9,417 bases of DNA, from assembly GCA_007123695.1 (NCBI GenBank), contig SLGN01000479.1, forward strand, positions 1-9,417, written 5' to 3'. This DNA is from Verrucomicrobiales bacterium. GTDB taxonomy: Bacteria > Verrucomicrobiota > Verrucomicrobiia > Verrucomicrobiales > DEV007. Positions 6,393 through 9,417 of the stretch are shown here, piece after piece. Each line of letters opens with the position of its first letter. Within the stretch, counting starts at the first letter, position 1. The notes under the pieces were generated by a model. That model made no database searches. It was not told where the DNA came from and saw only the letters and a program-made list of their open reading frames with translations. Position numbers and translations under genes: made by a program.

Positions 6393-7883
6393 ATGATGAA
6401 CGAAACGCAACACCCCCTCCAACGCACCCGCCGCGAATTCCTCGCCACCTCGGCCAGCGGCCTCGGCGGCATCGCCCTCGGGTCGATGCTCAGCGAGGAC
6501 GGGCTGCTCACCGCCGCCAACGCCGCCGACCCCGCCGCCTTCGCTGCGGCGAAGGCCCACCGCGAGGGACCGGCCAAGGCCTGCATCTTCATCTTCATGG
6601 AGGGCGCGCCCTCGCAGCTCGACCTCTTCACGCCCAAACCCAAGCTCAACGAGCTGGATGGGCAGAGCCTGCCCAAGGAAATCCTCGACCAGGCCCGCTT
6701 TGCCTTCATCCAGCCCGACAGCGCCGTCCTGATGGGTTCGCCGCGGAAATGGGCCAAGCACGGCCAGTGCGGGATGGACTTCTCCGATCTGCTGCCCAAT
6801 CTCGCCACCTGCGCCGACGACCTTCTCATGATCCGCTCGCTCCACAGCGAGGAGTTCAACCACCACCCGGGCCAGCTCCTGATGCAGTGCGGCGTCTCCC
6901 GCTTCGGGATGCCCTCGATGGGTTCGTGGATCAACTACGGCCTCGGCACGCCCTCGCACAACCTGCCCGGCTACGTCGTCCTCAATGCGGGACGCGGCGG
7001 TTCGGGCGGATCCACTCTCTGGACCTCGGGCTTCCTTTCCTCGAAATACGCCGGGGTGCAGTTCCGCAACCAGGGCGAGCCGGTCCTGAACCTGCGCAAC
7101 CCCGACGGGCTCGCTCCCGAGATGCAGCGGGCCGGGCTCGATGCGCTGCGCGACCTCAACGAAGCCCGCTACAAGGAAGTGCACGACCCCGAGATCGCCA
7201 GCCGCATCGCGAGCTACGAGCTCGCCAACCGCATGCAGACCGCCGCGCCGGAGCTCGTCGATCTTTCGGGCGAGTCGGCGGCCACGCTGGAGATGTACGG
7301 GGTGGACCGCCCCGAACCCCCCGGATCGGGTTTCCGGGGCACTCTGCCGGGCCTGCGCACCTACGACACCTTTGCGCGCAACTGCCTCCTCGCCCGCCGC
7401 ATGATCGAGCGCGGGGTGCGCTTCATCAACATCATCCACGCGAGCTGGGACCAGCATTCCGAACTCGACAAGAACCTCGCCTACAATGCCGGCGTCGTCG
7501 ACCAGCCCATCGCCGCCCTCATCAAGGACTTGAAGCAGCGCGGTCTGCTCGACTCGACCCTGGTGGTGTGGGGCTCGGAGTTCGGGCGCACCCCCCTCGG
7601 CGAGAACCGTCCGGGTCGGCTCTCCAACACCGGGCGCGACCACCATCCCCAGGCCTTCACCATGCTCATGGCCGGCGGCGGCTTCAAGGGCGGGCACATC
7701 TACGGGGCCACCGACGAGATCGGCTGGTTCGCGACCGAGAACCCCGTCCACGTCAACGACCTCCACGCCACCATCCTCCACCAGTTCGGGCTCGACCACC
7801 TGCGGCTCACCTATCGGTTCCAAGGCCGCGACTTCCGCCTCACCGACGTCGGCGGCGAGGTCGTGCACGACTGGATCGCGTGA
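6393..7883 (+). CDS. Tat-exported DUF1501 protein (496 aa)
   Basis: The N-terminus carries a twin-arginine signal, TRREFLA (residues 12-18), followed by a Gly/Ala/Leu stretch and a likely cleavage near AANAA. This indicates export in folded form, probably with bound cofactor or metal. The body is a DUF1501 protein, a family related to the alkaline phosphatase/sulfatase fold. Visible hallmarks include FMEGAPSQLDLFTPKP near 69-85, HASWDQH (349-355), WGSEFGRTP (393-401), GRDHHP (414-419) and the His/Asp-rich NPVHVNDLHATILHQFG near the end. The His and Asp residues in these blocks are candidate metal ligands. Length is normal for the family and no damage is seen. ATG codons at 6393 and 6396 are both possible; neither has a clear Shine-Dalgarno. 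It follows the PSCyt1/DUF1553 gene by 49 bases, an arrangement repeated many times in PVC genomes, so the products probably act together in the periplasm. The reaction is not established. Confidence 0.93.
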   Translation: MMNETQHPLQRTRREFLATSASGLGGIALGSMLSEDGLLTAANAADPAAFAAAKAHREGPAKACIFIFMEGAPSQLDLFTPKPKLNELDGQSLPKEILDQARFAFIQPDSAVLMGSPRKWAKHGQCGMDFSDLLPNLATCADDLLMIRSLHSEEFNHHPGQLLMQCGVSRFGMPSMGSWINYGLGTPSHNLPGYVVLNAGRGGSGGSTLWTSGFLSSKYAGVQFRNQGEPVLNLRNPDGLAPEMQRAGLDALRDLNEARYKEVHDPEIASRIASYELANRMQTAAPELVDLSGESAATLEMYGVDRPEPPGSGFRGTLPGLRTYDTFARNCLLARRMIERGVRFINIIHASWDQHSELDKNLAYNAGVVDQPIAALIKDLKQRGLLDSTLVVWGSEFGRTPLGENRPGRLSNTGRDHHPQAFTMLMAGGGFKGGHIYGATDEIGWFATENPVHVNDLHATILHQFGLDHLRLTYRFQGRDFRLTDVGGEVVHDWIA

Positions 7884-7920
7884 CGGCAGGCGGTTGCCGC
7901 AGGCGGATGCCGCCGCAGGC
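7884..7920. repeat. 13-base tandem repeat with hairpin potential after the DUF1501 stop
   Basis: GCAGGCGGTTGCC (7886-7898) is followed directly by GCAGGCGGATGCC (7899-7911), 12 of 13 bases the same, and a third partial copy starts GCAGGC at 7915. Two short stems are possible: CGGCA/TGCCG (7884-7888 with 7895-7899) and GGCGG/CCGCC (7902-7906 with 7910-7914). This lies between convergent genes and might serve as a terminator for both, but no U-tract follows. Confidence 0.4.
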
Positions 7921-7958
7921 CCGATGTCCTTTCCTCGAGACGGCGAGACGCGGACCGG

Positions 7959-9326
7959 TCAATCCAGCTTGAACTGGGCGCGGTTTTCGGCGCGGACGCG
8001 GTCCAGCTCTTCCCTGGGCAAGCCGAAGTCGTAGCGCTCGATGATGTGCTCGCGGCTGTTCGGCGGCCTCTTTGCGGCTTGCTCGTATCGGGCCCGACCA
8101 TATTCCTCCTGCGTTCGGACAAGGCGGAGAAAGCGGCGATGGCTCAGCTTGGGAATGTTCGTCTTCACGCGCAGACCGAGCGTGGCGACGGCCCTGGGCG
8201 TCGGGGCGAAGCCGATGTTCCGGGCCAGCGACTTGTAGTCGCGGTCTGCCGTATCGATCCATCGGTCGGCATAGAGGCTCGCGAAGATCTCGTTCGTGCT
8301 CCACGGGTCGTGGCCGAAGAACTTCTTCATGAGGTTGCCGTCGATGCGGTCCCACTGGGGCGCGTAGCGGATGGTCGCTTCGCGGGCGAGACGCGCGATT
8401 TCGTAGGAAGTCAGCTCGTTGACCGCCCCGGTGAGGTAGGGGCCGGCGAGGGGCACCAGGTAGGGGTCGGTGTAGGAAAAGCGCGCCGCTTCGGCGAGGG
8501 AGTAGCCAGTCTCGTAGGCAACTCCCGGGCCGATGAAGGAGTCGGGAAAGGCGGCGTTCACCGCCGACCGCAGCGGCATTGCCCGGAGCAGGCGGGCGAC
8601 CCGGGTGCTGCAGAAGACGGTTTCCTCGTAGAGCCGCTCGCCGGGTTCGGGGCGCCTGCCCACATCCTCCTGGGTAAAGAGCAGTCGGTTGGCGAGCAGC
8701 ACGATTTCGGGCGCGCCGGGAACCTTGTCGTCGAAGCCGAGGGAAATCTCGTCGTAGATGTACTGGTTGTCCGGGTGCATGATCGAACGCCGATAGAAGG
8801 CGTCCGGGACCTCGCGATGGGGCGAATGCGGATCGCTTTGCTCGACCGCGAGATGCCCGAGACGGCGCAGGTCGGTGTAGACGTCGAAGAGGGAAAGGTC
8901 GCTGTAGCGCAGGCGGCGCATGTAGGTGTAGAAGCGGTGCGACCTAGTGAAGGACTTGCGCACCTCGGGGTCGGGCATGGCCCGCAGCACAGCGGCGCCG
9001 AGCGCGGCGCCACAACTGGCGACGATGAGGTCGGGCGGGTTTCCGGATTCGACGGCGGCGTCGTACATGCCGAAGAGAACGTGCATGTCGAGGCTGCCTC
9101 CGTTGAAGACCAGCGCGTGGCGGAAGGGGGGCGAAAGCACCGTTCTCCGCGAAGTCGCCAGCTCGCCGCGGGGGGCCTCAGGACCGGCCTTTGTCGCAGC
9201 GTGCTTGCGATCGGCACGCGCGGAATCTGGGGCGGCGAGGAGGAGGACCGCAGCGAGAACGCCGGGAAACGCCGCAGCCCGGAGAATCCGGGTAGTGAGG
9301 CTGCGTTGGCACGCTTGGAAAATCAT
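7959..9326 (-). CDS. Exported patatin-like protein with altered catalytic motifs (455 aa)
   Basis: The first 39 residues form a signal peptide (basic start, hydrophobic run about 15-32, then SARA|D), so the protein is exported. The patatin-like core begins at about residue 69. A glycine-loop equivalent ALVFNGGSLDMHVLFG lies at 71-86. The nucleophile elbow equivalent DLIVASCGAALGA is at 99-111, and the late patatin block AMPLRSAVNAAFPDSFIGPG is at 249-268. In active patatins (lipid acyl hydrolases) these positions read GGGxR/KG, GxSxG and DGG/A, with Ser and Asp as the catalytic dyad. Here the elbow is ASCGA with Cys105 (codon TGT at 9014-9012) at the Ser position. The Asp motif reads LTGAV (298-302) with Thr299. 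The Arg/Lys of the glycine loop is Leu79. The C-terminal 150 residues are basic and helical and not recognised. The long intact frame argues against a decayed gene. Patatin assignment is by motif alignment by eye; lipase activity should not be assumed. Confidence 0.72.
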   Translation of the reverse strand: MIFQACQRSLTTRILRAAAFPGVLAAVLLLAAPDSARADRKHAATKAGPEAPRGELATSRRTVLSPPFRHALVFNGGSLDMHVLFGMYDAAVESGNPPDLIVASCGAALGAAVLRAMPDPEVRKSFTRSHRFYTYMRRLRYSDLSLFDVYTDLRRLGHLAVEQSDPHSPHREVPDAFYRRSIMHPDNQYIYDEISLGFDDKVPGAPEIVLLANRLLFTQEDVGRRPEPGERLYEETVFCSTRVARLLRAMPLRSAVNAAFPDSFIGPGVAYETGYSLAEAARFSYTDPYLVPLAGPYLTGAVNELTSYEIARLAREATIRYAPQWDRIDGNLMKKFFGHDPWSTNEIFASLYADRWIDTADRDYKSLARNIGFAPTPRAVATLGLRVKTNIPKLSHRRFLRLVRTQEEYGRARYEQAAKRPPNSREHIIERYDFGLPREELDRVRAENRAQFKLD

Positions 9327-9343
9327 GCGGGATTCGGCCCCGC
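9327..9343 (-). promoter_or_regulatory. GC-rich stem directly before the patatin-like start codon
   Basis: On the coding (minus) strand, arms GCGGG and CCCGC pair around a 7-base loop, and the stem ends at the base before ATG. There is no Shine-Dalgarno, and the rest of the upstream 91 bases shows no convincing promoter. The stem could hold the start region closed, but it is short and GC-rich DNA yields such stems by chance. Confidence 0.3.
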
Positions 9344-9417
9344 TTCTCGGAGACCTTCGGGAGGTTTGAACTCTCGTTTCGGCTTCAGTTTCGGAGCGGA
9401 GATTGGCAGATTGCAGA

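Noticed and set aside
3406..6396. A 996-codon plus-strand frame overlapping the PSCyt1 gene
   Set aside because: It is dominated by Arg, Pro, Gly and Ala with no domain or signal; it is an out-of-frame reading of the real gene.
3275..6934. A 3.6-kb open frame antisense to the PSCyt1 gene and the start of DUF1501
   Set aside because: It is the codon-bias shadow of GC-rich genes: rich in Gly, Glu, Ala and Arg, without recognisable domains, while the plus strand carries clear conserved domains throughout.
6021..7868. A 615-codon antisense frame over DUF1501
   Set aside because: Low-complexity Glu/Gly/Val/Arg composition and complete overlap with a confidently recognised gene.
1..9417. CRISPR array, tRNA or rRNA genes, insertion sequences
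   Set aside because: No regularly spaced repeats, no cloverleaf-like or rRNA-like segments and no transposase motifs were seen in reading the window.

Overview
The window is high-GC bacterial DNA. A secreted protein with PSCyt1, DUF1549 and DUF1553 domains is followed by a Tat-exported DUF1501 protein. This gene pair is strongly characteristic of the Planctomycetes-Verrucomicrobia-Chlamydiae (PVC) group, and Verrucomicrobiota or a relative is the best guess. Most starts lack a clear Shine-Dalgarno sequence. The organism call is an inference from family distribution, not from a marker gene.

Bases 1-1832 (plus strand) look like an accessory segment. They hold the C-terminal end of a probable type III-like (Mod) DNA adenine methyltransferase, a 124-aa unknown protein, a doubtful 25-aa ORF, a Trp-rich 283-aa unknown protein, and a 66-aa unknown ORF whose GTG start overlaps the preceding stop. 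The two larger unknown genes are visibly less GC-rich than the rest. No restriction (Res) gene is present in the window.

Bases 1840-3082 (minus strand) form a two-gene operon: a coiled-coil protein with a J-domain-like HPD motif, then a stand-alone HIRAN-domain protein 10 bases downstream. A chaperone-type module next to a DNA-end-binding type module is suggestive, but its function is unknown.

Bases 3083-3286 are the divergent control region. It holds two adjacent inverted repeats and a good sigma-70-like promoter (TTGACG, 18 bases, TATCAT) placed so that the downstream mRNA would be leaderless or nearly so. Bases 3287-7883 (plus strand) are the PSCyt1/DUF1549/DUF1553 gene and the DUF1501 gene, probably one operon, exported by the Sec and Tat routes respectively. 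Both proteins should act outside the cytoplasm, but their biochemical role is not established.

Bases 7959-9326 (minus strand) encode an exported patatin-like protein convergent to DUF1501. Its glycine-rich loop, nucleophile elbow and catalytic-Asp motif all appear changed: Cys replaces the Ser nucleophile and Thr replaces the Asp. It is either a pseudoenzyme or a divergent enzyme, and is the most unusual single protein here. The last 91 bases are its upstream region.
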